A stretch of DNA of 64,000 nucleotides from Kocuria soli (GTDB lineage: Bacteria; Actinomycetota; Actinomycetes; Actinomycetales; Micrococcaceae), in assembly GCF_003797835.1 (NCBI RefSeq), contig NZ_RKMF01000005.1, positions 1-64,000 of the forward strand, given 5' to 3'. Each line of letters starts with the position of its first letter. The stretch's first letter is position 1. The translations under genes were made by a program, and so were the position numbers. The notes under the pieces were generated by a model that saw only the letters and a program-made list of their open reading frames with translations, ran no database searches and was not told where the DNA came from. Shown piece after piece: positions 25,062 to 34,650 of this stretch.

Positions 25062-26744
25062 TCAGTGGCCGCTGCTGGAACTACCAGCCGATTCCAGCTC
25101 GTGCACGTCGTGGGCGTGCTCGTGGTGGGCGGCGTCGAGTTCGGCGGGGGTCACGGGTGCCACGCGGTCTTCGAAGAACAGGCGGGAGAGGCGTCCGCGG
25201 AGCTTCTCGGATCCGGTGACCTTGCCCTTGGCGTCCTGCTGGGCGGGCAGGACCTGGTTGTCCTCGAAGGCCACCAGCTTGTAGCGGCGGTATTCGTCCA
25301 GGGGCTCGTGGACTTCGATGAACTCACCATGGGGCAGCTGCTGGACCCGTCCGGTCTCGCGACCGTGCAGGACGATCTCGCGGTCCTTGCGCTGCAGCGC
25401 AAGGCACACGCGGCGGGTGATGATGAACGCGATGATCGGTCCGAAGAAGAACAGGAACCGCAGCAGGTAGATCACATCGTTGACCGCCAGATGGAAGTGC
25501 GTGGCGATCAGGTCACCGGTGGCGGCGATCATCAGGACGCCGTAGTAGACCATCGCGGCCACACCCAGACCCGTGCGGGCCGGTGCGTTACGCGGGCGGT
25601 CCAGGATGTTGTGGACCCGGTTGTCCTTGGTGACCCACCGCTCGATCCACGGCCAGGTGAACATCCCGATGATGAACACCGTGAGCGCCACGATCGGCAG
25701 CAGGATCGCCATGGGCAGCGTCACCAGACCGAAGAGGTCCCACTCCCACGTGAACGGCCAATTGCCCGGCATGATACGCAGGGCACCGTCGGTCCAGAGC
25801 ATGTACCAGTCGGGCTGGGAGCCTGCCTGGACGGGTGAGGGGTCGTAGGGGCCGTAGTTCCAGATCGCGTTGATCTGCACGGTCGCCGCGATGGCTGCCA
25901 GCACGCCGAAGACGATGAAGAAGAAGCCACCGGCCTTGGCCGCGTAGACCGGGCCGACGGGGAAGCCGACCACGTTGTTCTCGGTGCGTCCCGGGCCGGG
26001 GAACTGGGTGTGCTTGTGGACCACGACCATGAACAGGTGGACCACGACCAGGGCCAGGATGATCATCGGGACGATGAACACGTGCACGATGTACAGCCGC
26101 CCGATGATCCCGTGGCCTGGGAACTCCCCACCGAAGATCAACATGGAGATGTACGCGCCGACCAAGGGCACGGAGCGGGCCAAGCCGTCCACGATGCGTA
26201 GGCCGTTGCCGGAGAGGACGTCGTCGGGCAGGGAGTAGCCGGAGAACCCGGCGACCAGGGCCATGACGAACAGCAGGCAGCCCACGACCCAGTTCAACTC
26301 GCGCGGGCGGCGGAAGGCACCGGTGAAGAAGATGCGGGCCATGTGGACCATGATCGCCACGGAGAACAGCAGGGCTGCCCAGTGGTGCAGCTGGCGCAGG
26401 AACAGGCCACCGCGGATGTCGAAGGAGATGTTCAGCGAGGACGCGTAGGCCGCGGACATCTCAACACCCTGCATGGGCACGTAAGAACCGGTGTACTCGG
26501 TGGTGACCATGGTGGGGTCGAACCAGAAGGCCAGGAAGGTCCCGGAGAGCAGCAGGATGATGAAGCAGTAGAGGGCGACTTCACCGAACATGAAGGACCA
26601 GTGGTCCGGGAAGATCTTGCGCCCGAACTCCTTGATGATCGGCGACAGACCCACACGGGTGTCCACGAAGTTGGCGATCTTGCCGACGTTCGTGTCCGCC
26701 TGGTACTCGGCAGTGTTGCCCTGCGTCGTGGTGGAAGCAGACAT
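25062..26744 (-). CDS. qcrB: Cytochrome bc1 complex cytochrome b subunit
   Basis: A 560-residue cytochrome b of the actinobacterial menaquinol:cytochrome c reductase. Eight or more membrane segments span about 45-430, with haem-ligand histidines in the second and fourth helices (H-H-W-A-A-L-L-F-S and H-V-F-I-V-P region) and the quinol-site P-D-W-Y pattern (S-Q-P-D-W-Y-M-L-W). The cytosolic C-terminal extension of about 120 residues is typical of actinobacteria. Its ATG overlaps the qcrA stop by one base (TGATG). Confidence 0.96.
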   Translation of the reverse strand: MSASTTTQGNTAEYQADTNVGKIANFVDTRVGLSPIIKEFGRKIFPDHWSFMFGEVALYCFIILLLSGTFLAFWFDPTMVTTEYTGSYVPMQGVEMSAAYASSLNISFDIRGGLFLRQLHHWAALLFSVAIMVHMARIFFTGAFRRPRELNWVVGCLLFVMALVAGFSGYSLPDDVLSGNGLRIVDGLARSVPLVGAYISMLIFGGEFPGHGIIGRLYIVHVFIVPMIILALVVVHLFMVVVHKHTQFPGPGRTENNVVGFPVGPVYAAKAGGFFFIVFGVLAAIAATVQINAIWNYGPYDPSPVQAGSQPDWYMLWTDGALRIMPGNWPFTWEWDLFGLVTLPMAILLPIVALTVFIIGMFTWPWIERWVTKDNRVHNILDRPRNAPARTGLGVAAMVYYGVLMIAATGDLIATHFHLAVNDVIYLLRFLFFFGPIIAFIITRRVCLALQRKDREIVLHGRETGRVQQLPHGEFIEVHEPLDEYRRYKLVAFEDNQVLPAQQDAKGKVTGSEKLRGRLSRLFFEDRVAPVTPAELDAAHHEHAHDVHELESAGSSSSGH

Positions 26745-27844
26745 CAGTTACCGTTCTCCTCTTCCATCTCGTTGACGGCGATCACGCGCTGCGAGTAGGT
26801 CGGGCCGACAGGCTCCGTGAAGTCACTCCGGGCGACCAGGTAGCCCTCGTCGTCGACCTGGATGGGCAGCTGGGGCAATGGGCGGGAGGCGGGTCCGAAG
26901 ACGACCTCGCACTCGTTGGCCAGGTCGAAGGTCGATTGGTGGCACGGGCACAGGAGGTGGTGGGTGTGCTGCTCGTAAAGTGCAATCGGGCAGCCGACGT
27001 GGGTGCAGACCTTCGAGTAGGCGAAGATTCCATCGACGTTCCAGTCCTCGCGTCCCGGAGTCACTGTCACGATGTCCGGGTCCAGACGCATGAGCAGGAC
27101 CACTGCCTTGGCCTTCTGATCGAGGTAGCCCTCCTCGTGGCCCAGGTCCATGAGGTTCTCCGGGAGCACGTGGAACGTGGAGCCCAGGGTGACGTCCGAA
27201 GCCTTGATGGGCGTGCCGGAGGGGTCACGGACAAGGCGAACGCCTTGGTCCCACAAGGTGTGACGCAGCGGGGTCAGGTTCAGCGGCCCCAAGTCTTTGA
27301 GCAGGCCGACGAACGGCAGGGGAGCCAGGACGGCCGCACCGATGAGGGTGTTGCGGATCAGCGGACGGCGCTTGATGCCGGACTCGTCCAGGATCGTGCC
27401 GACAATCTGTTCCGCCTCGGCGCGCTGGTCCTCGGTCACGACGTCGTGCCGCTCCTCAACCAGCTCGTGGTCCGGCATGAGCGTACGAGCCCAGTGCACG
27501 ACGCCGACGCCGATGCCGAGCATGCCGAGGGCGATGCCGCCACCGAGCAGGAGGTTCTGCAGGCGCAACGCCGCGGTCGGAGCGCTGTCCGTCACCGAGT
27601 AGATGTCACCGTCCACGCGGACACCGAAGTAGCCCACGAAGAAGAGGATCGAGCCGATGATCGAAATGGCGAACAGCAACGCCACCTGGCGCTCGGCTCG
27701 CTTGGCCGCGCCGGAGTCGACGTCGGTGGTGCGCGGACGGTGCGGGGGCAGACCCGGGTCCTGGAAAACCGCCTGTTCGTCCGCGCTGCGGTCGAGCAGG
27801 TTTCCCTTCTTCCCCTGGGGAAGGCCGTCACGGTGGTCAGCCAT
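26744..27844 (-). CDS. qcrA: Cytochrome bc1 complex Rieske iron-sulfur subunit
   Basis: A 366-residue Rieske protein. Three hydrophobic segments (about 55-75, 92-115, 165-185), as in actinobacterial QcrA, precede the Rieske domain. The [2Fe-2S] ligands are C-T-H-V-G-C-P (about 278-284) and C-P-C-H-Q-S-T-F (about 298-305). It transfers electrons from menaquinol to QcrC. The N-terminal 50 residues are polar. The start ATG at 27844 follows GAAGAAGAGGGA. Co-transcribed with qcrC (84-nt gap) and qcrB. Confidence 0.96.
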   Translation of the reverse strand: MADHRDGLPQGKKGNLLDRSADEQAVFQDPGLPPHRPRTTDVDSGAAKRAERQVALLFAISIIGSILFFVGYFGVRVDGDIYSVTDSAPTAALRLQNLLLGGGIALGMLGIGVGVVHWARTLMPDHELVEERHDVVTEDQRAEAEQIVGTILDESGIKRRPLIRNTLIGAAVLAPLPFVGLLKDLGPLNLTPLRHTLWDQGVRLVRDPSGTPIKASDVTLGSTFHVLPENLMDLGHEEGYLDQKAKAVVLLMRLDPDIVTVTPGREDWNVDGIFAYSKVCTHVGCPIALYEQHTHHLLCPCHQSTFDLANECEVVFGPASRPLPQLPIQVDDEGYLVARSDFTEPVGPTYSQRVIAVNEMEEENGN

Positions 27845-27928
27845 GTGGTCCCTCTTCTTCTCTAGTTCGAAATGTGGTGCTTGGTGCCGGGTACCGGCAT
27901 TACTGCGTGAGTGAGCTGGGCGCCCGGA

Positions 27929-28717
27929 TCAAGCCGACCGAGAGGTGAGCCAGACGGCAAACCCGATGATGATCAGCAACCCGATGGTCCAGATGAACAG
28001 GCCTTCCGAAACAGGCCCGAGGGAGCCCAGACCAAAACCACCGGGATCCGTGTTGTTCTCCATGGTCTTCAGGTAGGTGATCACATCCCGCTTCTCGTCG
28101 GGAGTGATGTTGGCGTCGTTGAAGACGGGCATGTTCTGCGGGCCCGTCTGCATGGCCTCGTAGATTTGCTTCTCGTCCACGCCCATCAGCGACGGCGCGT
28201 ACTTGCCGCGGGTCAGGGCGCCACCGGCACCGGCGGCGTTGTGGCACATGGCGCAGTTGGCAAGGAACACCTTGGCGCCGTTGGCGGCGTCGCCCTGGCT
28301 GACGTCAAGGCTCTCCTCGTCCGGGACCTCCGGGCCGGCACCCAGGGAAGCGACGTAGGCGGCCAGCTGGCGGGTCTGTTCCTCGTTGAACTGTGCCGGC
28401 TTGACCTGTGCCTGGGGGCCCTGCATCTGCATGGGCATACGGCCGGTGCTGACCTGGAAGTCGACCGAGGCCGCGCCAACTCCGACCAGGGACGGGCCCG
28501 AGTCGGAGCCTTCGCCGTTCATGCCGTGGCAGGTGGAGCAGTTGGAGATGAACAACTTGCTGCCCTCGTCAACGTCCGACGCGGTGTAGTTTTCAGCGGC
28601 CTTGGCCTGGTTGGTGGTCGTGGCGACAGCGTAGAGACCACCGGTCAGGAGGAGGGCACACACGAGCAGTGCCAGCAGAGCCAAAGGGTGGCGTCGCTTC
28701 TGTGAGAGAGCCTTCAC
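27929..28717 (-). CDS. qcrC: Di-haem cytochrome c subunit of the bc1 complex
   Basis: A 262-residue cytochrome c with an N-terminal hydrophobic anchor (about 11-33), haem site 1 C-S-T-C-H (60-64), haem site 2 C-A-M-C-H (155-159), and a C-terminal membrane segment (about 235-257). The duplicated haem domain replaces a soluble cytochrome c and passes electrons directly to the aa3 oxidase in the actinobacterial supercomplex. The start at GTG 28717 has AAGGAA upstream. It lies 51 nt downstream of ctaE. Confidence 0.96.
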   Translation of the reverse strand: MKALSQKRRHPLALLALLVCALLLTGGLYAVATTTNQAKAAENYTASDVDEGSKLFISNCSTCHGMNGEGSDSGPSLVGVGAASVDFQVSTGRMPMQMQGPQAQVKPAQFNEEQTRQLAAYVASLGAGPEVPDEESLDVSQGDAANGAKVFLANCAMCHNAAGAGGALTRGKYAPSLMGVDEKQIYEAMQTGPQNMPVFNDANITPDEKRDVITYLKTMENNTDPGGFGLGSLGPVSEGLFIWTIGLLIIIGFAVWLTSRSA

Positions 28718-28767
28718 GTCAGAAGTTCCTTAAAGGTCGGGCGGGGCGGGGCTGTGTGGTGCGGTGG

Positions 28768-29409
28768 TTATCGCAGGAAGTACACGATGATGAACAGCGC
28801 GATCCAGATGACGTCCACGAAGTGCCAGTAGTAGGACACGACGATGGCGGACGTGGCTTCGAAGTGGCCGAAGCGCTTGGCCAGGAAGGCGCGGCCGATG
28901 ATGATCAGGAACGCGATCAGACCGGCGGTCACGTGGAGGGCGTGGAACCCGGTGGTGATGTAGAACGCCGACCCGTAGGCGTGGGCGGGGATCGTCACAC
29001 CGTGCGAAATGAGCTCCGCGTACTCGTAGGCCTGCACGGAGACGAAGATCGCGCCCATGAAGAACGTGAGGATGAACCACTCGACCATGCCCCACTTGGC
29101 GACCTGCAGCAGTCCGCCGGTGCGGCGCGGCTGCAGCCGTTCGGCGGCGAACACGCCGAACTGGCAGGTCACGGAGGAAAGGACCAGCACCGTGGTGTTG
29201 GCCAATGCCATGGGCACGTTCAGTTTGGCGGCTTCTTCGGTCCACAGCTCCGGCTGCGTTGCGCGAAGCGTGAAGTACATGGCGAACAAGCCCGCAAAGA
29301 ACATGAGCTCCGAGGCCAGCCACACAATGGTCCCCACCGCGGTGAGGTTGGGGCGGTTGATGGCCGGGGCGGGCTGCCGCGCTGCTGGGGCATGGGTTGC
29401 TGTCGTCAC
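28768..29409 (-). CDS. ctaE: Cytochrome c oxidase subunit III
   Basis: A 213-residue protein with five hydrophobic segments (starting at [14 protein letters not shown]) and the conserved [11 protein letters not shown] and [10 protein letters not shown], typical of the short subunit III of the aa3 oxidase. First gene of ctaE-qcrC-qcrA-qcrB. The GTG at 29409 is chosen because family members begin with the T-T-A-T-H-A-P sequence directly after it. An ATG at 29418 would add three residues but lies within a likely -10 region (TAATGT, 29415-29420). Confidence 0.92.
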   Translation of the reverse strand: MTTATHAPAARQPAPAINRPNLTAVGTIVWLASELMFFAGLFAMYFTLRATQPELWTEEAAKLNVPMALANTTVLVLSSVTCQFGVFAAERLQPRRTGGLLQVAKWGMVEWFILTFFMGAIFVSVQAYEYAELISHGVTIPAHAYGSAFYITTGFHALHVTAGLIAFLIIIGRAFLAKRFGHFEATSAIVVSYYWHFVDVIWIALFIIVYFLR

Positions 29410-29613
29410 GAACGACATTATGTCGCCAAACTGTCGCCCGGACCAACCTAGACACCCCGGACGTGCCGTCCAGTTCCACCTGAATCCGACTGCGTTACGG
29501 GAAATCACAAGGGATCCGGCCCGAGTCTTTGCTCAGAATCCTCCGGCAACTGAGCGCATCCGAACGGTGAATCCACTCAGAAGTCGCGCTCGGGGCCGGC
29601 CCGCGGACAACGA

Positions 29614-29619
29614 TAGAGT
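29614..29619 (+). promoter_or_regulatory. -10 box of leaderless trpD transcript
   Basis: TAGAGT ends 7 nt before the GTG of trpD. No Shine-Dalgarno sequence lies between. The 205-nt divergent gap to ctaE holds nothing else recognisable. Confidence 0.6.
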
Positions 29620-29626
29620 GCTCCAC

Positions 29627-30703
29627 GTGACTTCCAACCACGTTTCGTCGTCAGAGCCCCACCGCGCCCTGGACTGGCCCCAGATGACCACGGATCTGAT
29701 CGCAGGCAAGGACCTGACACCGGAGCAGACATATGCGGCCATGGACGCCGTGATGTCCGGCGAGGTCTCGGAAGTGACCCTGGCCGGTTTCCTCGTGGCA
29801 CTCAGGGCCAAGGGTGAAACCGTGGGTGAACTGCGTGGGCTGGCCGATGCCATGGTCGAGCACGCGCGTCCCATCGCCGTCCAGGGCCCTGCCGTGGACA
29901 TCGTGGGGACGGGAGGCGACCGGCTGCGGTCGGTCAACATCTCCACCATGGCGGCCCTGGTCGCTGCAGCGGCCGGCGCGAAGGTGGTCAAGCACGGCAA
30001 CCGCGCGTCGTCGTCGAAGTCGGGTTCCGCCGACTGCCTCGAGGCCCTGGGCGTCCAGCTGGACATGCCCGTGGACATGGTTGCCTCCTGCGCGGAGAAC
30101 GTGGGTATCACCTTCTGCTTCGCCCAGACCTTTCACCCGTCCATGAAGTACGCCGCGGGGGCCCGGAAGCAACTGGGAGTGGCCACAGCGTTCAACTTCC
30201 TGGGACCGATCACCAATCCCGCCAAGGTCGAGGCGTCTGCGATCGGTGTTGCGGATCGCGCATTGGCGCCCATGATGGCGGGCGTCTTCGCCGAGCGTGG
30301 CGATCGCGCACTGGTTTTTCGGGGGGAGGACGGTTTGGACGAATTGACCGTCACGGGAACCTCCGACATCTGGGAGGTCCGTGACGGCGAGATTCAGGAG
30401 CACGTTCTGGATCCGCTGGAACTGGGCATGCCCCGGGCCACGGTGGAAGACCTGCGTGGTCAAGACGCGGAATACAACGCCCAGGTCGCGCGCCGAGTGC
30501 TGGCGGGGGAGACGGGGCCGGTGCGCAACGCCGTCCTGTTGAACGCAGCGGCCGCGTTGGTCGCACTTGACCCCAGTGGAGAGGCACCCTTTGCGGAGCG
30601 GTTCCGTGCCGGCGTCACACGAGCGGCCGATGCCATCGACTCGGGTGCTGCCGAACAGCTGCTGCGGCGGTGGATCGAGCACTCGCGATCGACCGCGAGC
30701 TGA
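29627..30703 (+). CDS. trpD: Anthranilate phosphoribosyltransferase
   Basis: A 358-residue enzyme of tryptophan synthesis that joins anthranilate and PRPP. Motifs are D-I-V-G-T-G-G-D (about 92-99), [23 protein letters not shown] (about 121-135), [12 protein letters not shown] and G-P-I-T-N-P. It stands alone, away from other trp genes. The GTG at 29627 sits 7 nt after TAGAGT, so the mRNA is probably leaderless; the longer open frame upstream is antisense to ctaE. Confidence 0.96.
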   Translation: MTSNHVSSSEPHRALDWPQMTTDLIAGKDLTPEQTYAAMDAVMSGEVSEVTLAGFLVALRAKGETVGELRGLADAMVEHARPIAVQGPAVDIVGTGGDRLRSVNISTMAALVAAAAGAKVVKHGNRASSSKSGSADCLEALGVQLDMPVDMVASCAENVGITFCFAQTFHPSMKYAAGARKQLGVATAFNFLGPITNPAKVEASAIGVADRALAPMMAGVFAERGDRALVFRGEDGLDELTVTGTSDIWEVRDGEIQEHVLDPLELGMPRATVEDLRGQDAEYNAQVARRVLAGETGPVRNAVLLNAAAALVALDPSGEAPFAERFRAGVTRAADAIDSGAAEQLLRRWIEHSRSTAS

Positions 30704-30738
30704 GTCGGTTGACGGCCTGGGGTTGGGGTACTCGCCCC

Positions 30739-31017
30739 TCAGTCCATCCCCAGCGCGAAGGCATCGTCCAGGTCGTGCTTGCTGTAGGTGCGGAACGCGA
30801 TCTGCGTGACCGTTTCGACCACTCCCTCGACCTTCGACAGGCGATCGGCGATGACGTCCGACAACGCATCGTGTTCCCGGACCCTGACCATGGCGATCAG
30901 GTCCCACTCGCCGGTCACGGAATAGACCTCGGAAATGCCCTTGAGTTCTGAGATCTTCTCGGCGACCTCCGGGATTCGGGAGGCATCCGTTCGAATCATG
31001 ACGATCGCGGTGAGCAT
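30739..31017 (-). CDS. Stand-alone Lrp/AsnC ligand-binding (RAM) domain protein
   Basis: A 92-residue protein made only of the alpha/beta sandwich ligand-binding domain of Lrp/AsnC regulators (pattern I-x-E-V-x-x-V-x-G-x-W-D-L-I-A-M-V). No DNA-binding helix-turn-helix is present. Such short proteins form oligomers that bind amino acids. The ATG at 31017 has GGAG upstream. It is convergent with trpD (35-nt gap), suggesting but not proving a link to amino-acid sensing. Confidence 0.85.
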   Translation of the reverse strand: MLTAIVMIRTDASRIPEVAEKISELKGISEVYSVTGEWDLIAMVRVREHDALSDVIADRLSKVEGVVETVTQIAFRTYSKHDLDDAFALGMD

Positions 31018-31062
31018 GGGGCTCCTTCGTGAGGGGGCGTCGGGCCACCGACAGGTGAGCGT

Positions 31063-31092
31063 CCCGGGCACGCAGGGGTTCGCGTGCCCGGG
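31063..31092 (-). terminator. Hairpin between DUF3054 gene and the Lrp-domain gene
   Basis: Perfect 11-bp arms 31063-31073 and 31082-31092 with an 8-nt loop, 61 nt after the DUF3054 stop on the minus strand. No U-run. Confidence 0.6.
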
Positions 31093-31153
31093 CTGGGTTC
31101 GATTCCCACTCTAGCCCGCGGTATCGCTGACGGTCACGGTGGGCAGGGCGTCG

Positions 31154-31669
31154 TCAGTCCTGCGGCCGCCCGGGCTGTCGACGGCGGAGGATCAGCCAGG
31201 CGATCACGCGCCAGCCCACCAGGAAGATCAACAACACGGTGGCCGCCACGAACACGAAGGACATGGCCACGCCCTCACCGGTGACCGCCCGTAGGGTCAT
31301 CCCGCCGGCCACGGTGACCAGCCAGAGCATCAGACCCGAGAGGATCGAGACACCGGGGCGTCCTGCCACCGCGATCAGGAACCACCCGACGGCCGTTGCG
31401 GCCAGGAACGGCCAGGCCGTGTCCAGGAAGCCCCACGCGCTTTCACCGTGTGACGCCCTGCCGACAGCGGCGAACACACAGACCAGAAGCACATCGATCA
31501 AGATCCACGCCACCACGGAGGCTCGTACGTTCTTGACGGGAAGCTCCTCGCCCGTGGCTTGGGGAGTCGGTTCCGGGATCATGTGGTGCTGCCTTTCCGT
31601 GCGGACCGGTGCCGCAGACGGCCTGCGGTGTCCAAGGGCGTAGGAGTCGGTGGATGAAGCGGCCGTCAC
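31154..31669 (-). CDS. DUF3054 family membrane protein
   Basis: A 171-residue protein with four hydrophobic segments between residues 48 and 162. The segment D-V-L-L-V-C-V-F-A-A-V-G-R-A-S-H-G-E is the DUF3054 signature. Function unknown. The N-terminus is uncertain: GTG 31669 has AGGAG only 3 nt away, while ATG 31582 (GGAAAGG upstream) would give 142 residues and still keep all membrane segments. A -10 candidate TAAAAT is at 31703-31708 (minus). Confidence 0.75.
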   Translation of the reverse strand: MTAASSTDSYALGHRRPSAAPVRTERQHHMIPEPTPQATGEELPVKNVRASVVAWILIDVLLVCVFAAVGRASHGESAWGFLDTAWPFLAATAVGWFLIAVAGRPGVSILSGLMLWLVTVAGGMTLRAVTGEGVAMSFVFVAATVLLIFLVGWRVIAWLILRRRQPGRPQD

Positions 31670-31739
31670 GATCTCCTGCGTGATGTGGTGCTCCTGGTGT
31701 CAATTTTACGTGACCCGTTGGCAGGCCCTGATTCGTGGA

Positions 31740-31745
31740 TAGGGT
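31740..31745 (+). promoter_or_regulatory. -10 box of leaderless tpx transcript
   Basis: TAGGGT ends exactly 7 nt before the ATG of tpx at 31753. No ribosome-binding site is between. A minus-strand -10 for DUF3054 lies 32 nt away, so the two promoters are back to back. Confidence 0.6.
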
Positions 31746-31752
31746 GTAACGC

Positions 31753-32247
31753 ATGGAGACTGCATTTCAGGCCAATCCCGTGCACACCGTCGGCGAACTG
31801 CCCAGCGTAGGGTCCTCCGCACCGTCTTTCGACCTGGTGGGTTCCGACCTCTCTCCGGTCGCCTCCCAGGACCTTGCCGGGCGTCGCCTGGTCCTCAACA
31901 TCTTCCCGAGCGTGGACACCGGTGTCTGCGCCGCATCCGTGCGCAGGTTCAACGAACTGGCAGCCGGGCTGGAGAACACAACCGTACTGTGCGTGTCCGC
32001 AGATCTGCCGTTCGCGCACGCCCGGTTCTGCGGGGCGGAGGGCATCGAGAACGTCGTGAGTGCTTCGAGCTTCCGCTCGAGCTTCGGTCAGGACTGGGGG
32101 GTTCGGATGACGGACGGGCCGCTCGAAGGGCTTCTGGCGCGTTCCGTCGTCGTCCTGGACGCCGACGGGAACGTCGTCCACACGCAGCTCGTCCCGGAAA
32201 TCACGGAAGAGCCCGACTACGACGCCGCCGTGGCCGCCCTGAAGTGA
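31753..32247 (+). CDS. tpx: Thiol peroxidase (Tpx-type peroxiredoxin)
   Basis: A 164-residue atypical 2-Cys peroxiredoxin. The peroxidatic site is F-P-S-V-D-T-G-V-C with Cys59, and the resolving Cys93 is in R-F-C-G-A-E-G. It reduces hydroperoxides with thioredoxin. The start fits a leaderless mRNA (TAGGGT 7 nt upstream). A perfect 13-bp hairpin (32291-32320) follows 43 nt after the stop. Confidence 0.95.
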   Translation: METAFQANPVHTVGELPSVGSSAPSFDLVGSDLSPVASQDLAGRRLVLNIFPSVDTGVCAASVRRFNELAAGLENTTVLCVSADLPFAHARFCGAEGIENVVSASSFRSSFGQDWGVRMTDGPLEGLLARSVVVLDADGNVVHTQLVPEITEEPDYDAAVAALK

Positions 32248-32290
32248 CCCGCTGGGTCAGGATGAATCCCGAATTCGTATGTTCCATTGC

Positions 32291-32320
32291 CCGACCGGTG
32301 TCCACCCGGACACCGGTCGG
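32291..32320 (+). terminator. Hairpin between tpx and aroD
   Basis: Perfect 13-bp arms 32291-32303 and 32308-32320 with a 4-nt loop, followed by ACCTGTTCGT. It probably ends tpx transcription. It would fall inside aroD if an earlier ATG at 32262 were used, which argues for the later start. Confidence 0.65.
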
Positions 32321-32342
32321 ACCTGTTCGTGGAGGAAATGAC

Positions 32343-33131
32343 GTGGATGCAGCATTGGCGGTCCGTGACCTGACGCTCAGTGCCCGGAATCCGGCGATCA
32401 TCGTCCCTGTGATGCCGCAGCATCGTTCCGACGTCGCCGGTGAGTGTGCCGCGGCGGTGGCCGTGGGCGCCCAGGTGGTCGAATGGCGGGTCGACGCCTT
32501 GCAGGACCTTGATGCAACGACTGGGGGGCCGGCCGAACCGGACCTGGACCTGCTGGTCGACACGGCAGACGAACTGCGGTCGGTGCTGGGTGAGGTGCCG
32601 TTGCTCTTTACTGTGCGAACAACGGCAGAGGGCGGCCATGGCCCCAGTGACCAGCGGTACGTCAGGCTCCTGGAAGCCGTGATCAGGGCGGGCGCGGCGG
32701 ATCTTGTCGACGTCGAGTACCGCAGGGATGGGGCGGCCGACCTGTTCGAATTGGCGGGCCGACACGGAGTGCCGGTCGTGGCCAGCTATCACGACTTCTC
32801 GGGTACCCCGTCCGCGGAGGAAATCGAGGGGATCCTGGCGGCCCAGGAAGCCATGGGGGCAGCGATCGCCAAGGTCGCGGTGATGCCCCGGAACCAGGCC
32901 GACGTCGCCACGCTGCTCCTGGCCACCGCCCGCCGGGCCGAGTCCGCCGCCGTACCCCTCATCACCATGTCGATGGCCGGAACCGGTGCAATCTCACGCA
33001 TGGCCGGTCATTTGTTCGGTTCCTGCGGGAGCTTCGGGACCGTGGGCCAGGCGTCTGCTCCGGGCCAGATTCCGGTTGCGGACCTCACGGAACTCATGGA
33101 GCGGGTCACTGCCGCTTCGCGTCAGAGCTGA
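32343..33131 (+). CDS. aroD: Type I 3-dehydroquinate dehydratase
   Basis: A 262-residue TIM-barrel enzyme of the shikimate pathway. It has V-V-E-W-R-V-D (Glu47, Arg49), catalytic His150 in S-Y-H-D-F and the Schiff-base Lys177 in I-A-K-V-A-V-M-P, then M-S-M-A-G-T-G-x-x-S-R and the late F-G-S-C-G-S-F-G. The GTG at 32343 is chosen: it follows GGAGGA by 7 nt and gives the family opening V-R-D-L. Its last 26 bp overlap the convergent MFS gene. Confidence 0.93.
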   Translation: MDAALAVRDLTLSARNPAIIVPVMPQHRSDVAGECAAAVAVGAQVVEWRVDALQDLDATTGGPAEPDLDLLVDTADELRSVLGEVPLLFTVRTTAEGGHGPSDQRYVRLLEAVIRAGAADLVDVEYRRDGAADLFELAGRHGVPVVASYHDFSGTPSAEEIEGILAAQEAMGAAIAKVAVMPRNQADVATLLLATARRAESAAVPLITMSMAGTGAISRMAGHLFGSCGSFGTVGQASAPGQIPVADLTELMERVTAASRQS

Positions 33132-34560
33132 CCGACGGGGCACCGCCGGGCTTGAGAGCGTCCACCAGGGACACGATCAGCGCCAGGATGATCACCACGC
33201 CGATCAACACGTAGGTGGTGTCAGCCGCCTTGTGGGCGCCCTGCGGAAGTACGTGGAAGTACACGCCCGTCATCGCCGCCGTTCCGACGGCGGTTCCGAT
33301 CCGCTGCCCGGTCTGGGTGATGGCTGCCGCCGTGCCGCCGTCGGAGACCGGAACCTCTCGAAGCGTGAGGGTCTGATTGGGGCTGGTGACCATGCCACCG
33401 CCGATGCCGATCGGCGTCATGACCGCGCCCAACAGCCACAGCGGGGCCGTTTGGTCGGCCACCAGCGGAGTCATCAGCACCGTGGCACCCAGGCCGACGA
33501 GCATGATGACCAGTCCGATCACGACGGTCCAACGACCGATGGTGACCACCAGACGTCCCCCTACTTGAGCCGCGATGGCCGTGCAGACGGCTGCCGGGAC
33601 GGTGAGCAGGCTTGCCGTGAGTGCCGATTGTCGGAAACCCTGCTGAACCAGCTGCGCCTGGATGACCCAGATGGAGGTCGAGGCCATGAAGTAGATACCG
33701 ATCATCAGGGAGCCCAGCGTGAAGCTGCGGATCCGGAACAACCGCAGGTCGACCATCGGTTGCCGACCCGCTTGTTGGTAGCGGCGCTCCCACCGGACCC
33801 ACAGCCAGACCGAAGCCCCTCCCAGGGGCAGGAGCAACCATGCCCAGGGCTCGTCCGAGGCCAGCATGAACGGCAACATGATCAGGAGGACTGCCAGGCC
33901 CAGGATGACGGCACCCACGGGATCGAGGTCCAGCTTCCGCGTCGACCGAGGTGCCGGGCGCAGATCCATCCAGCGCAACGCCAGGACCGTGATGGCCGCG
34001 CCGACCGGGACGTTGATCGCCAGGGTTGTACGCCACCCGATCGCGGCCGGGAACATTCCCAGGAGGAAGCCGCCGATGACCGGTCCCACGGCCACGGCCA
34101 CTCCGACCACGCCGCCGAAGGCGGCGAAGGCCTGGGCTCGCTCGCGCCCCTGGTAGTGCTGCTGGATCAAACCGGCGACCTGCGGATTGACCATCCCAGA
34201 GGCCACGCCCATGACCAACCGGGCGATGTTCAGCCAGAAGATGTCCGGAGCCAGGGCTGCGGCCAGGGACGACACCGTGAACAACGCGATGCCACCCACG
34301 AAGATCCGCTCCCGCCCCAGGAGATCCCCGCTCCTGCCTGCGGCCACCAGGACGATGCCGAAGGACAGTGCGTATCCGGAGAGGACCCACTGCAGGCCCG
34401 TGTCCGAGGCGCCGAGGCCGCGCTGGATCGAGGGCAGCGTGACATTGACAATGCTGACAGCCATCAACGCCATGAACAGCGAGCCCAGCAGCAGGGTCAG
34501 AATTCGACCGCGGCGTGGATCCGGGGTGGGGTCTGGTCGCTGTTCCGGGGCTGAAGTCAC
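33106..34560 (-). CDS. DHA2-family MFS multidrug efflux transporter
   Basis: A 484-residue permease with about 14 hydrophobic segments. It has the DHA2 motif N-V-T-L-P-S-I near segment 1, the G-R-S-G-D-L-L-G-R-E-R cytoplasmic loop motif, and an R-L-V-M-G-V-A-S-G pattern in segment 4. EmrB/QacA-like proteins expel drugs with protons; substrate unknown. The GTG at 34560 sits 7 nt after TAGCAT (34568-34573, minus), a leaderless start. No regulator gene is adjacent. Overlaps aroD at its 3' end by 26 bp. Confidence 0.88.
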   Translation of the reverse strand: MTSAPEQRPDPTPDPRRGRILTLLLGSLFMALMAVSIVNVTLPSIQRGLGASDTGLQWVLSGYALSFGIVLVAAGRSGDLLGRERIFVGGIALFTVSSLAAALAPDIFWLNIARLVMGVASGMVNPQVAGLIQQHYQGRERAQAFAAFGGVVGVAVAVGPVIGGFLLGMFPAAIGWRTTLAINVPVGAAITVLALRWMDLRPAPRSTRKLDLDPVGAVILGLAVLLIMLPFMLASDEPWAWLLLPLGGASVWLWVRWERRYQQAGRQPMVDLRLFRIRSFTLGSLMIGIYFMASTSIWVIQAQLVQQGFRQSALTASLLTVPAAVCTAIAAQVGGRLVVTIGRWTVVIGLVIMLVGLGATVLMTPLVADQTAPLWLLGAVMTPIGIGGGMVTSPNQTLTLREVPVSDGGTAAAITQTGQRIGTAVGTAAMTGVYFHVLPQGAHKAADTTYVLIGVVIILALIVSLVDALKPGGAPSVSSDAKRQ

Positions 34561-34567
34561 CCACGCG

Positions 34568-34573
34568 ATGCTA
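34568..34573 (-). promoter_or_regulatory. -10 box of the leaderless MFS transcript
   Basis: TAGCAT on the minus strand, separated from the GTG start (34560) by 7 nt with no ribosome site. Confidence 0.55.
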
Positions 34574-34650
34574 CGCCCACGGGTCAGTGCTCACAGACCG
34601 ACGTTCAAAAACTGGAGGGCATTGCGGTCGGGTGAGTAGACGCAAAAGCC

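Noticed and set aside
29057-29626. N-terminal extension of trpD back to 29057
   Set aside because: This part is antisense to ctaE and falls before the leaderless promoter; TrpD homologues do not have it.
30704-30738. Terminator between trpD and the Lrp-domain gene
   Set aside because: Only short GGGG/CCCC pairing (4 bp) is present; not strong enough to call.
32986-34554. 522-residue plus-strand frame
   Set aside because: Its Asp/His/Gln/Arg-rich sequence is the mirror of the MFS transporter; no start context.
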